A stretch of 64,000 nt of DNA from Bryobacteraceae bacterium (GCA_030041495.1 JASHNT010000113.1:1-64000), one strand, 5' to 3'. Positions 16,179-25,101 are shown, counted from the stretch's first letter. The notes: generated by a model not told the origin, from the sequence alone. Translations and numbers: made by a program.

Positions 16179-17636
16179 CTAGTGCTGCTTGGCGAACGTA
16201 TTCTTACCCATCTCGATGTGCACTCGCAGCGAACCGATCCATACCGGCCCTCGATCCTGGTTATAAGCCGGATTCACGGCGAACTGCGCGTCGAGCGAAG
16301 TCCACATCACTCGATTCACCCGCGCGCTGTAGTACGTTTCCCAAACGGTCTCCGGCCCGTAGCGCAATGCGCCGTCGCCGATCAAAAAATCCAGCCCGCC
16401 CGCAGCCAGATAATCCGCGTGGACCCTCGATAGGCCGCTGACCGTCAGCTCCGACGCCACGGTATCGTCTTTGCGCCCCCATCGCGACCCGTTCACCGAA
16501 ACGCCCGCCGTGGCCAGGCGGTCAACCGCCGTGAACGCGAAGCTTTCCGTCTTGCCGTCATTCCAGCCGAGCCGTCCGAACACGCCGACATCCTTGGTCA
16601 GCTCCTGGTCCACGCTCAATCCGACGCCGTATTTCAAGCGTCCCACCTGAAGCGTGTCATTGATGTTCGGAGTGGTGTGGGTCGCTGCGGCCAGTTGCAG
16701 AGCTTCACCGTAGCTGCCTGAATCGGTGTGCAACGCGAAAAACATCAGCCGCGCCGCGCCCGGATGCTTCCGCGGAGCGTAGCGTCGCTCGCCCTCAATC
16801 ATGTCTCCGCGGTCGCGGAACAAGCGCCGGTCGAATTGCTCGCCATTGGCGATCTTCGGCTCCGCCGCGCTGGCGTAGCGCACGCTCCAGTTGCGAGTGT
16901 GAAACTCGTGTACCCAGCCCCAGGTGTAGCCGCGAGTGTCAGCCGGATAGTCCCAAGCGCCGTTGTACATGACGGCCCAGCCCATGAATTGCGTCCGCGG
17001 GTCATTGGAATAGCGGTTATCGTCGAAAAAATCGGTTACGGTGAAGCGGCCGGCGCAGATGGAGTAGCGCGTCATGGGGCGCGCGCCGCCGAGTTGATCG
17101 GCGTCCGACTCTGTCTGCTCCAATTCGTCTCCGAATCCAAAGTCCTGGGCGATGAACAGGCGGGCGAGGTAGGGCTTGGGGGTGGCGCTGGCGACGCGAG
17201 GGAGCTCACCATTGGAGGCATTGGCCAGCCCGTCGACGTTGCTGAAGCCCTTGCCGCCGGCGATCTCCGGGTCGAAATACAAAGCGGTGTAGCGAGCCAG
17301 GCGCAAGCCGAAGAACAAGGTCGTAGTGAGAGAGGCCTCGGCTTCGGCGTGGTGATTCAAGCTGAGCGGTCCGCTATAGAGAGCGTGAAAATTATCGTGC
17401 GCCTGGGCGATGGAGGTAGCTTGATAGAAAAGGTTCCAGCGCTCCGGATCGCTGTCCGGCGCCGCCGCGTCCTGAGACGGAGCCGTTGCCGGACCGGCCT
17501 GCGCTGCATCCGCGGATGTTTGCGCATCCTGCGCATGAAGTCCCGAGGCCAAAAGGACCAGCAGCAGGAACTGGATCGCCTGGGCGCGCGCAGCGAGACG
17601 CCGGGGAAAACCATGGAGGTGAATTCTACGTTTCAT
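16179..17636 (-). CDS. OprB-like carbohydrate-selective porin
   Basis: A 485-residue outer-membrane beta-barrel with a signal peptide (FLLLVLLASGLHAQ, cleaved near residue 35) and an Ala/Pro-rich stretch before the barrel. Family-like elements are AGRFTVTDFFDDNRYSNDPR, LFYQATS near the N-terminus, and the end DRGPVWIGSLRVHIEM. OprB-type porins pass glucose and other small solutes across the outer membrane. A metal-sensor operator lies within its predicted promoter (17720-17749), so the substrate may be a metal complex, or the porin may be repressed under metal stress. It is convergent with tauE (11-base gap). Confidence 0.72.
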   Translation of the reverse strand: MKRRIHLHGFPRRLAARAQAIQFLLLVLLASGLHAQDAQTSADAAQAGPATAPSQDAAAPDSDPERWNLFYQATSIAQAHDNFHALYSGPLSLNHHAEAEASLTTTLFFGLRLARYTALYFDPEIAGGKGFSNVDGLANASNGELPRVASATPKPYLARLFIAQDFGFGDELEQTESDADQLGGARPMTRYSICAGRFTVTDFFDDNRYSNDPRTQFMGWAVMYNGAWDYPADTRGYTWGWVHEFHTRNWSVRYASAAEPKIANGEQFDRRLFRDRGDMIEGERRYAPRKHPGAARLMFFALHTDSGSYGEALQLAAATHTTPNINDTLQVGRLKYGVGLSVDQELTKDVGVFGRLGWNDGKTESFAFTAVDRLATAGVSVNGSRWGRKDDTVASELTVSGLSRVHADYLAAGGLDFLIGDGALRYGPETVWETYYSARVNRVMWTSLDAQFAVNPAYNQDRGPVWIGSLRVHIEMGKNTFAKQH

Positions 17637-17719
17637 TGCATCGGCACACTTCCATCAGCACACTTCCAGCCGGAGGCGCCAAGATCTGAAGTTCGAGAAC
17701 GCTTCGTTCCCGCATACAC

Positions 17720-17749
17720 AGCATATACCCACCGGGGTATCCTTGTAAA
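17720..17749 (-). promoter_or_regulatory. Predicted promoter of the OprB-like porin gene
   Basis: On the minus strand TTTACA (17744-17749) and TATGCT (17720-17725) are separated by 18 bases. The metal-sensor operator fills this spacer almost exactly, which would allow direct steric repression. Confidence 0.4.
17725..17740. promoter_or_regulatory. CsoR/RcnR-type operator
   Basis: A perfect inverted repeat, ATACCC at 17725-17730 and GGGTAT at 17735-17740 around ACCG, has the G/C-tract-plus-AT layout of operators bound by the CsoR/RcnR family. It lies 46 bases before the metal-sensor gene and 84 bases before the divergent porin gene, so it can serve autoregulation and porin control. Confidence 0.65.
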
Positions 17750-17786
17750 GGCTGCTGCGTTTAATTTTTTGTGAAAGAGTATTGAT

Positions 17787-18059
17787 ATGGCCCACACCGT
17801 GGAAGAGAAGAAGAGGCTGCTGAATCGCGTCCGCCGCATCATGGGGCAAGTCGCCGCGATCGAGAAAGCGCTGGACCAGGAATCCGGCTGCTCCGACGTA
17901 CTTCACAACATCTCAGCTTGCCGGGGCGCGATGGACGCCCTGATGGCGGAGGTGATTGAAGGACACATCCGCTTCCACATTCTCGACAAGAGCGCGACCG
18001 ATGAGCAAACCGACGCCGCCGACGATCTTGTTTCGGCTCTGCGCACTTATCTCAAATAG
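17787..18059 (+). CDS. RcnR/FrmR-type metal-sensing repressor
   Basis: A 90-residue all-helical repressor of the CsoR/RcnR/FrmR family, tetrameric in known members and released from DNA on ligand binding. His3, Cys35, His60 and His64 are all present (MAHT, SGCSDV, EGHIRFHI), the four-ligand set that binds Ni(II)/Co(II) in E. coli RcnR. The basic helix-1 DNA-binding segment is KKRLLNRVRRIMGQ. An operator lies 46 bases upstream. Neighbours are the porin (divergent) and an NRAMP transporter (convergent, 10-base gap). A formaldehyde-sensing FrmR role is less likely because of the His/Cys set. Confidence 0.85.
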   Translation: MAHTVEEKKRLLNRVRRIMGQVAAIEKALDQESGCSDVLHNISACRGAMDALMAEVIEGHIRFHILDKSATDEQTDAADDLVSALRTYLK

Positions 18060-18069
18060 TCAGGCGCCA

Positions 18070-19353
18070 TTACGAAACGACGCTGGTCCATACCATGGCC
18101 GCCGTAAGGATCAAGACCACCACAGCGGTCGACCAGGCGATGGCGTTTCCTAGCAAGCGATTCTTGTACTCGCCCATGATGCGCTTGCGGTTGATCAGAA
18201 CCAACATGAAAATCAGTACGAACGGGAGCAGAACGCCATTGGCGACTTGGGAAAGCAGGATGATCTTGAGCAGCGGCAGGTGCGGGATCAGTACCACGCC
18301 GGCGCCGCCCGCGATCAGCAGCGTGTAGAGGCCGTAGAAAATCGGAGCTTCAGAGAATCTCCGGTCGATGCCGGATTCGAACCCTACTCCCTCGCAGACG
18401 TTGTACGCGGTTGCCAGCGGCAGAATCGCAGCCGAAAGCAGCGAGGCATTTACCAGCCCGACCGCAAACAATAACGATGCAAACTTTCCCGCCACCGGTT
18501 GCAGGGCCACCGCCGCCTGCGCGGCGTCGGTAATATCGCGATGCCCCGATTCGAACAGCGTGGCGGCGCACGCCACCACGATGAAGAAGGCGATGACGTC
18601 GGTGACGATGCAGCCTAGGATCACGTCCCAACGGGTCAGCGAATACTGCCGCTTGTCGACGCCTTTCTCCACTACCGATGCCTGCAAATAAAACTGCATC
18701 CAGGGAGTGATGGTGGTGCCGATCAAGCCCACGATCATCACCACGTAGCCCGGACTGTTTTGCCACTGCGGAATGAGCGTGTCGTGCAACGCATGTCCCC
18801 AATCCGGGTGCGCACGGAACGCGGACACCGGGTAGGCGAAATAGATCAACGAAAAGATCAGCAGAATGCGCTCGACCGGTTTGTAGCTGCCGCGCACGAT
18901 GACGGTCCAGACGATCACTGCCGCTATCGGCACCGAGAGGTACTTGGTCACGTTGAAGATGCCCATTCCGGAAGCGACGCCCGCGAACTCCGCGACGATA
19001 TTGCCGAAGTCCGCCAGACCGAGAATGAACATGGTCAAGGCCGTCGCGCGCAAGCCGAACTCCTCGCGAATCAGATCCGACAGCCCCTTGCCGGTCACCA
19101 CGCCCATCCGCGCCGCCATCTCCTGCACCACGATCAGTGCGATGGTGGTAGGGATCAGTGTCCACAAGAGCGCGTAGCCAAACTTGGCTCCGGCCTGCGA
19201 ATAAGTAAGGATGCCACCGGGGTCGTTATCGACGTTGGCGGTGATAAATCCGGGACCGACCACGCTGAGCAGGAACAGCAGACGGTATTTCAGAAACCGG
19301 AGCGACGGTCTCCGGATCGGGAGTGTGGGCCGTTCTGCGGTAGCGCGAGCCAT
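18070..19353 (-). CDS. NRAMP-family divalent metal transporter, non-canonical motifs
   Basis: A 427-residue, about 11-helix transporter of the NRAMP/SLC11 family (LeuT fold). The first helix is recognisable (VVGPGFITANV, then AGAKFGYALLW). The metal-site motif DPGN is DPGG here, and the TM6 motif MPH is replaced by TPW (LIGTTITPWMQFY). These positions coordinate Mn(II)/Fe(II) in canonical members, so the substrate may differ; from memory similar changes occur in NRAMP-related Mg(II) transporters. It is not co-transcribed with the convergent RcnR-like gene. Confidence 0.85.
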   Translation of the reverse strand: MARATAERPTLPIRRPSLRFLKYRLLFLLSVVGPGFITANVDNDPGGILTYSQAGAKFGYALLWTLIPTTIALIVVQEMAARMGVVTGKGLSDLIREEFGLRATALTMFILGLADFGNIVAEFAGVASGMGIFNVTKYLSVPIAAVIVWTVIVRGSYKPVERILLIFSLIYFAYPVSAFRAHPDWGHALHDTLIPQWQNSPGYVVMIVGLIGTTITPWMQFYLQASVVEKGVDKRQYSLTRWDVILGCIVTDVIAFFIVVACAATLFESGHRDITDAAQAAVALQPVAGKFASLLFAVGLVNASLLSAAILPLATAYNVCEGVGFESGIDRRFSEAPIFYGLYTLLIAGGAGVVLIPHLPLLKIILLSQVANGVLLPFVLIFMLVLINRKRIMGEYKNRLLGNAIAWSTAVVVLILTAAMVWTSVVS

Positions 19354-19458
19354 AGCCGGGAAAACGCGAATTCTTCATTGTCGCGCGGGATCATTACGTT
19401 TGGGTAAAGCCGCGGTCTTTAGCCGATTCGTAAGACAGGTGTGGCACACTGGCTGGAT

Positions 19459-21516
19459 ATGGGATCCGCAGAGATGGCGCACGATTTGACCGATGCGCAG
19501 CTTTTCACCAATCGGGAATTGAGTCTGCTGGAATTTCAAAAGCGCGTTCTGATGGAGGCTCAGGACGCCTCGAACCCGCTCCTGGAACGGGTCATTTTCT
19601 TATCGATCTTTGGCTCCAACATCGACGAGTTCTTTCAGGTGCGCGTAGCGGTGCTCAAGCAGCGCGTCACATCAGGCGCTGAGGAGCCGCGCGTGGACGG
19701 TCTCACCGGCTCAGAACTGTTGGACGCGATTCATCGTGAGGTGGCGCAGTTGGAGCAAGGCGCGTACGCTTGCCTGCGCGATCAACTTAAGCCGGCTTTG
19801 GCGGAAGCAGGCATCCGCATCGCGGATTACGCGGAGCTGGAGGAACCGGCTCGCGCCGCGCTCGACGACTATTTTCAACGCACGGTTTTTCCGGTGCTGA
19901 CGCCGCTGGCATTCGACACCGGCCGTCCTTTTCCGCACATTTCCAACCTCAGCCTGAATCTGGGCGTGGTGGTTCGCGACGCACACGGCGTGGAACGTTT
20001 CGCGCGAGTGAAGATTCCGAACACCTTGCCGCAACTGGTCCCGGCCGCGCCGCAGGTGTACGTGTGGCTGGAACAGTTGATCGCGGCCAATTTGCAGGCT
20101 CTGTTTCCCGGACTCGACATTGTGGAAGCGCACCCCTTCCACGTCACTCGCGACGCAGAGGTCGCGATTCAGGAACTGGAAAGCGACGACCTTCTGGAGA
20201 CCATCGAAGAAGCGGTGTGGCGCCGCCGTTTCCGCGCCGTGATCCGGCTTCAAGTGGATCGCAACATTCCTCCGGGCATTGTGAAGCTGCTGGCCGAGGA
20301 GATGGAGGTGCCCGAGCGCGCGGTCTATCGAGTCGATGGACCCTTGGCGTTGAGCCGTTTGCGCCAGCTCTATGGGCTGGATCGTCCGGATTTGAAGTAC
20401 AAGCCGTTTTCTCCGCATACTCCCGCGGAGCTGCAACCGCGGGCGAAAGAAGACATCTTCTCCGTCATTCGCCGCGAAGACGTATTGCTGCACCATCCCT
20501 TCGAATCCTTCCAGCCGGTGGTGGAATTTATTCGAAGCGCCGCACACGATCCGGACGTGCTGGCCATCAAGATGACCCTGTATCGCGTGGGACGTAATTC
20601 ACCGATCGTGCAGGCGCTGCTGGAAGGCATCGAGGAGGGCAAGCAGGTCTCGGTGCTACTGGAGCTGAAGGCGAGATTCGACGAAGAGAGCAACATCGAA
20701 TGGGCGCGAGCTCTGGAACGCGAAGGCGTGCACGTGATCTACGGGCTGGTGGGATTGAAGGTTCACTCGAAAATCGCTCTGGTAGTGCGCCGCGAAGGCG
20801 AAGTCATGCGCCGCTACGTGCATCTGGGCACCGGCAATTACAATCCGCAGACCGCGCGCCTCTACACCGATCTCAGCCTATTCACCTGCGACGAACAAAT
20901 CGGCGCGGACGCAACGGACCTATTCAACTACTTGACCGGCTACTCCGCTAAAACCGAGCTGCGCAAACTGCTGGTGGCTCCGGTGAGCCTGCGCAGCGGC
21001 CTGGAGGCGCTGATCAACCGTGAAATCGACTTGGCGCGCGCGGGCAAGAAGGGGCACCTGATCTTCAAGATGAACGCGCTGGAAGACCCGGATATGATCC
21101 GGTTGCTGTACCGCGCTTCACAAGCCGGAATTCGCATCGACCTGCTGGTGCGCGGACTGTGTTGCCTGCGGCCCGGCATCCCCGGCGTCAGCGAGAACAT
21201 CACCGTCCGCAGCGTGATCGGGCGGTTTCTGGAACACGCGCGCATCTACTATTTCCGCAACGGAGGCCGCGAGGAGGTCTACCTGGGCAGCGCGGACCTG
21301 ATGCCGCGAAATCTGAATCGCCGCGTCGAAGTCTTGTTCCCGGTGAAGGACCTGAAACTGGTTTCCCGCCTGCGGGACGACATTCTGGAAGTTTACATGG
21401 CCGATACGGTCAATGCTCACGAACTGCGGGCCGACGGGTCTTATCACCGCCCGCTGCGAGCCGAAACGCTCGGCGGAGTGGACAGCCACCAACGCTGCAT
21501 GATCGCCCGCGGGTAG
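19459..21516 (+). CDS. ppk1: Polyphosphate kinase 1
   Basis: A 685-residue kinase that reversibly transfers the ATP gamma-phosphate onto polyphosphate chains, peripheral to the inner membrane. Domains in order: N-terminal helical (FTNRELSLLEFQKRVL), head (TVFPVLTPLAFDTGRPFP), and two phospholipase-D-like C domains with KVHSKIALVVR and HARIYYFRNGG holding the catalytic histidines, plus LGTGNYN and GSADLMPRNL. I chose ATG 19459; a GTG at 19441 and ATG at 19474 are also in frame and no strong ribosome site decides. No ppx is adjacent. Confidence 0.93.
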   Translation: MGSAEMAHDLTDAQLFTNRELSLLEFQKRVLMEAQDASNPLLERVIFLSIFGSNIDEFFQVRVAVLKQRVTSGAEEPRVDGLTGSELLDAIHREVAQLEQGAYACLRDQLKPALAEAGIRIADYAELEEPARAALDDYFQRTVFPVLTPLAFDTGRPFPHISNLSLNLGVVVRDAHGVERFARVKIPNTLPQLVPAAPQVYVWLEQLIAANLQALFPGLDIVEAHPFHVTRDAEVAIQELESDDLLETIEEAVWRRRFRAVIRLQVDRNIPPGIVKLLAEEMEVPERAVYRVDGPLALSRLRQLYGLDRPDLKYKPFSPHTPAELQPRAKEDIFSVIRREDVLLHHPFESFQPVVEFIRSAAHDPDVLAIKMTLYRVGRNSPIVQALLEGIEEGKQVSVLLELKARFDEESNIEWARALEREGVHVIYGLVGLKVHSKIALVVRREGEVMRRYVHLGTGNYNPQTARLYTDLSLFTCDEQIGADATDLFNYLTGYSAKTELRKLLVAPVSLRSGLEALINREIDLARAGKKGHLIFKMNALEDPDMIRLLYRASQAGIRIDLLVRGLCCLRPGIPGVSENITVRSVIGRFLEHARIYYFRNGGREEVYLGSADLMPRNLNRRVEVLFPVKDLKLVSRLRDDILEVYMADTVNAHELRADGSYHRPLRAETLGGVDSHQRCMIARG

Positions 21517-21740
21517 AATGGCGGCATGTGGCGTCCGTTCGCCACGTCAGTTGCCAGTGGGCAGCTAGAGGGGCAAGTCCTCGAATACAAGCCGGTCGTT
21601 TCTGCGAGGCGTGAAAGGGTATCTGACCGATGTGATGAATGATTTGGCGCGCGCCAACCGGAGCGTGCTCGGCGCGGACTTTGACAAGTACGCTCAAATG
21701 CCGGCTGACGACGCCGTCACAATACGCAACGAAGCCCGAT

Positions 21741-22964
21741 TCACACTGATGCCGATCGAGCGCCGGCGCGAAACAAAGCGCCCGTCTCGCGCCCGGCATT
21801 CAATTCCGGAAAGCAGGCGTCGTAGCGTGCGTGCACCTCCTCGAGGACCCGGTCCCAGGAATACCGCTCGGCGGCTTTGCGAGCCAGTGCGGCCATGGTC
21901 ATTCGCAGAGCGGGATCGCGGTACAAGCGCGCCACGGCTGCCGCGAAGTCTCCGACCGTTGAGGCGACGAAACCGGCGCGACTGCTTTCCACCAGGAACC
22001 TCGGCCCGCCCGCGGAAGAAACAATCGCGGGAACTCCGGATGCCATCGCCTCCAGAACCACGTTGCCGAACGTGTCGGTCAGCGACGGGAACACGAATGC
22101 GTCCATCGACGCATAGGCTCGCGCCAGTTCTTCGCCGCGCAAGATTCCCGGCAATTCGGCGCGCGGGAGCGCCCGGTGCAACCAGGCTCGTTCCGCGCCG
22201 TCGCCCACGATCAGGAAGTGGAAAGCCGCTATGCCGGACGCGTGCAAGGCGCCATCCAGCTCGGCGAGCATCCGCACGTTCTTCTCCGGGCTCAAGCGGC
22301 CCACGTAGCCGACCACGAACGCTCCATCATCGCATTGGCGGCGCGCCGGCGAAAACAGGTTCGTGTCGATGCCGCGGCTCATCAGAAACGCGGGACGGCC
22401 GGTACGAAGCGCGAGCATGTCCACTAATTCCGGATTCGGCGCAAAGATCACCTTGGACAATCTGTAAAACTGAACGCACAGGTCAAGCGCCACACGCTCG
22501 GCCCAGGACGCCGCGCAAGAGCGCACGCCGGACGGAAATGCGCGCAGCAGCTTCGTCAATCTGCTGGCAGCGAACTCATGCAGGTTGGTGTGCCAGGAGG
22601 CGGCCAGAGGAATCCGCAGCCGGTGCGCCGCCAACGCACCCATGGCTCCCGCATCTCCCGGGCCGGTAATGTGCACCAAATCGGGCCGGAAATCCTGGAG
22701 TGCGGCGCGAAGCCGGGCATTATGCCGCCAGAACAGCCAATCGATGGCCAAGTCGTGCTCCAGCTTGCACCGTACGGGACCGCGAACGAATTCGAAGGTC
22801 GTCACCGAACCATCTTGCGAGATTTTGTTTCGCGGTCCGGCGTGTACCGAGAGCAAAGGGATGCTTCGCCGCCGGGCGAAATTCACGTATTCGCGGCTGG
22901 TCAGAGCTACGCCATTGGTCTCATGAAAGCTGTCAGTGAAGAAGGCTACCCGCCGGCTGGTCAC
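21741..22964 (-). CDS. GT4-type glycosyltransferase
   Basis: A 407-residue GT-B fold glycosyltransferase of family GT4. The N-domain starts VAFFTDSFHETNGVALTSRE. The C-domain has GYVGRLSPEKN and the nucleotide-sugar-binding FPSLTDTFGNVVLEAMASG, with its acidic residue in the ExxxxxxxE region. I chose GTG 22964: it overlaps the upstream stop by four bases and follows a near-perfect Shine-Dalgarno, GGAGGAGGTGA. A longer frame to 23009 lacks such a site. Closest in style to mannosyl/glucosyltransferases of lipid glycosylation. It is coupled to the PHP gene, so both may serve one glycoconjugate pathway. Confidence 0.88.
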   Translation of the reverse strand: MTSRRVAFFTDSFHETNGVALTSREYVNFARRRSIPLLSVHAGPRNKISQDGSVTTFEFVRGPVRCKLEHDLAIDWLFWRHNARLRAALQDFRPDLVHITGPGDAGAMGALAAHRLRIPLAASWHTNLHEFAASRLTKLLRAFPSGVRSCAASWAERVALDLCVQFYRLSKVIFAPNPELVDMLALRTGRPAFLMSRGIDTNLFSPARRQCDDGAFVVGYVGRLSPEKNVRMLAELDGALHASGIAAFHFLIVGDGAERAWLHRALPRAELPGILRGEELARAYASMDAFVFPSLTDTFGNVVLEAMASGVPAIVSSAGGPRFLVESSRAGFVASTVGDFAAAVARLYRDPALRMTMAALARKAAERYSWDRVLEEVHARYDACFPELNAGRETGALFRAGARSASV

Positions 22965-24088
22965 AGGATCACCTCCTCCCCGGGCTGGAAGGCCCCGTTC
23001 AGAATCCATTGCATCTGCGGCGTAGACGCGAGACGCACCGCGCCCACGAAAAAGCTAACCGGCAACGGCAGGCGAGTCCCAAACAGCTCGGTGAGGCTCC
23101 GCACCACTCCGTCGTCGCAGGCATAGAAAGCGCGATCGCTCCACTGCGCCCAACCCAGGGCGTGGTCTTTGAAGGTGCGCAAAGCCTCCCTCAGGTTGTC
23201 GAGCACGCGCAGCCCGAAGGACTGCCGGTAGTGATTGAGGATCAGCACCTGGCTCCAGCCGGTGCGCACTTCTTCGGCAAATTCCGCGAAGGTTCCGGCA
23301 TTGGTGAGGTTCAGGATGGAATTCGGCTCGGTGGTGTGGCGATCGCCTCCGGAGATCAATGGTTTTCCGGCGGCCGCCGCGAACGCCAATACGCGCCGGT
23401 TTTCGTGCCACGGCCGGAAGCCGTTCAGCTCCATTGCGTGGATATGCGAGCCGAAACGGCGCAAAAACGCTCGCGCGGACTCGGTATGCCGCTCCGCGCC
23501 GACGCCTGCTTCGTCCCACAGCGGATGATTGAAGACGACTAAGGTTCGCGGACGTGCAGCCAGTTCGTGGAGAATGTCGCCTAACTGCTCCTCACGAGGG
23601 CTCTTGCGGTAGAAGTCCATCTCTCGATGGAAGAGGCGAGCCTCGGCGGGCGACAAGTTGTGGATGCCCAAGTGCAAAAACGACGGGCCGAAGGGAACCG
23701 TCCACTCCACTGAGACCGGCACGCCGCGGCACTCGTCCAAGACCTGCAGAGAAACCGGAGCTTCGATGTCGTCGTGATCGGTGAGCGACACCAGTGCGTC
23801 GAGGCCGAGCCCGCGAACCTGCTCGCGCTCCAGTTTGAAGGCATCGTGAGGACCCAGAGGCGGAGTCCACCAAGCGCGGCTCAGATCCAGCGGCCGGCCG
23901 TGAGTCTTCCGATAGTGGCGTTCGCCCCGGCTCAGGGCTGCCTTTAGCACCGGAACGCGATGGGCAAGCCGGTAAATGAAGTCCAGGCTTTCCCGTGAAT
24001 GTAGCGTGTGGCTGTGCAGGGAAACACCTGTCCGGAACCGCCGGCGCGGCGGCTCGGCGATCCATTGCAAGGCAACTCGGCTGGACAT
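22961..24088 (-). CDS. PHP-domain metal-dependent phosphoesterase
   Basis: A 375-residue protein whose N-terminal two thirds is a PHP (polymerase and histidinol phosphatase) domain. Metal-ligand motifs are present in order: SLHSHTLHS, SLTDHDD, FNHPLWDE and GGDRHT. Such proteins hydrolyse phosphate mono- or diesters with a trinuclear metal site. The C-terminal ~100 residues are not recognised. I chose ATG 24088, which is 9 bases after GGAGG; a GTG at 24094 overlaps the previous stop. It lies between an exported protein gene and the GT4 gene in a coupled operon. Substrate unknown. Confidence 0.78.
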   Translation of the reverse strand: MSSRVALQWIAEPPRRRFRTGVSLHSHTLHSRESLDFIYRLAHRVPVLKAALSRGERHYRKTHGRPLDLSRAWWTPPLGPHDAFKLEREQVRGLGLDALVSLTDHDDIEAPVSLQVLDECRGVPVSVEWTVPFGPSFLHLGIHNLSPAEARLFHREMDFYRKSPREEQLGDILHELAARPRTLVVFNHPLWDEAGVGAERHTESARAFLRRFGSHIHAMELNGFRPWHENRRVLAFAAAAGKPLISGGDRHTTEPNSILNLTNAGTFAEFAEEVRTGWSQVLILNHYRQSFGLRVLDNLREALRTFKDHALGWAQWSDRAFYACDDGVVRSLTELFGTRLPLPVSFFVGAVRLASTPQMQWILNGAFQPGEEVIL

Positions 24089-24090
24089 AT

Positions 24091-25032
24091 TCACACGACC
24101 TCCCTAGAAAAAATAGAGGCGACCTCAGGCGCCGCAACCCGGTCATCCGCTTCGAAGACGAGTCTCAGATAGGTTTTGGCGCGGTATTCGATACGTACGG
24201 GCAGACCGCTTTCATCGCTCGCGGAATACCAGACCCGGAACTCAGCCGCTTTCGCGCCGTGTTGATCGCGGATCAATCCGTCCCGTTGGCCGCCGGCGCG
24301 CCGACGCAGCTCCAGCGAGTACAGCTTGCCGGCGTGCAGGAACGGCTGCCGCGACAGTTCCTCCGGGGATAGGGCCGCGCGACGCATGGCAGCTAAGAAC
24401 GGACCCGGCCCCGCGGCAATTTCCAGCGCGGGAGTCCGGGGAGGCTCCGCGGCAAGCTCATTCAGAAGCTCCGCCGAATCTCTCCAGGTGGAGGGCCGCG
24501 TGCGTCCGAGAGTCTCCGTCCAGGTCTGGACCTGTCCGTTCGAAGCCGAGCCTCTCGCCAGCTTGACCTGTTGCCGCGCGGAGGTGTGCAGAGCCTTCTT
24601 AGCCGACTCCAGATCTTCTTCCCTGGAATCCGTGATCAAACCCGCGAAAGCGAACTCCGGCGCGGCGGCGGATTCGATGATCGCATCTTCGAGGATTCCG
24701 AACCGATTCAAGCCGGCGCACAGGGCCGGGTCCGATCCGGCAGCAAAGTGCAGTCCGAGACCAGTGTCCTCGCCGTAGCCTCCCAGCTCAACCGCCGCGT
24801 GCGCCCCGCCCACGCCGCGCTTGGTGAAGATCGTAACGCCGCAGAAGATGACCGCGGCATCCGCGCGATAGCGCCGCTCAAACGACCGGTCCCGGCGGAA
24901 GCCCTGCAGCAGTTCGCGCGGCGCGGTTCCCAGCGTCCATAAGGAAGCCGAAGCACGGTGCACGGAGAAGGCCCCTAACACCGCGGCCAGCAAGCCGCGC
25001 AGCGCTCCCCTGCGGGTGGTTGCTTGGTTCAT
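24091..25032 (-). CDS. Exported hypothetical protein, DUF3108-like C-terminus
   Basis: A 313-residue protein with a twin-arginine-like or Sec N-terminus (TTRRGALRGLLAAVLGAF, then ASAS). The C-terminal part (RVWYSASDESGLPVRIEYR then LRLVFEAD) resembles the beta-strand-rich DUF3108-type ending in acidobacterial periplasmic proteins, but this match is loose. The rest is unrecognised. It is the first gene after a 61-base region with strong dyad symmetry, and its stop overlaps the PHP gene start region, so it leads the glycosyltransferase operon. No function is assigned. Confidence 0.55.
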   Translation of the reverse strand: MNQATTRRGALRGLLAAVLGAFSVHRASASLWTLGTAPRELLQGFRRDRSFERRYRADAAVIFCGVTIFTKRGVGGAHAAVELGGYGEDTGLGLHFAAGSDPALCAGLNRFGILEDAIIESAAAPEFAFAGLITDSREEDLESAKKALHTSARQQVKLARGSASNGQVQTWTETLGRTRPSTWRDSAELLNELAAEPPRTPALEIAAGPGPFLAAMRRAALSPEELSRQPFLHAGKLYSLELRRRAGGQRDGLIRDQHGAKAAEFRVWYSASDESGLPVRIEYRAKTYLRLVFEADDRVAAPEVASIFSREVV

Positions 25033-25039
25033 GCGACAA

Positions 25040-25101
25040 ATGTGACATGAAATGTTTTAAAAGCCTGTGTCCCCGCGGTGACGCGTTCGTGAAAACATTT
25101 C
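25040..25101. promoter_or_regulatory. Dyad-symmetric regulatory region upstream of the 24091-25032 gene
   Basis: GAAATGTTTT (25049-25058) and AAAACATTTC (25092-25101) form a perfect 10-base inverted repeat separated by 33 bases. ATGTGACAT (25040-25048) is an adjoining palindrome. Read on the minus strand, ACATTT recurs at a 12-base step just before the ATG at 25032. This looks like a multi-site operator rather than a terminator. The bound regulator is unknown. Confidence 0.45.

Noticed and set aside
21517-21740. Possible small plus-strand gene between ppk1 and the GT4 gene (for example from GTG 21611, ATG 21644 or ATG 21531)
   Set aside because: Short frames; one piece (MNDLARANRSVLGADF) looks protein-like, but there is no ribosome site and the long frame runs antisense into the GT4 gene.
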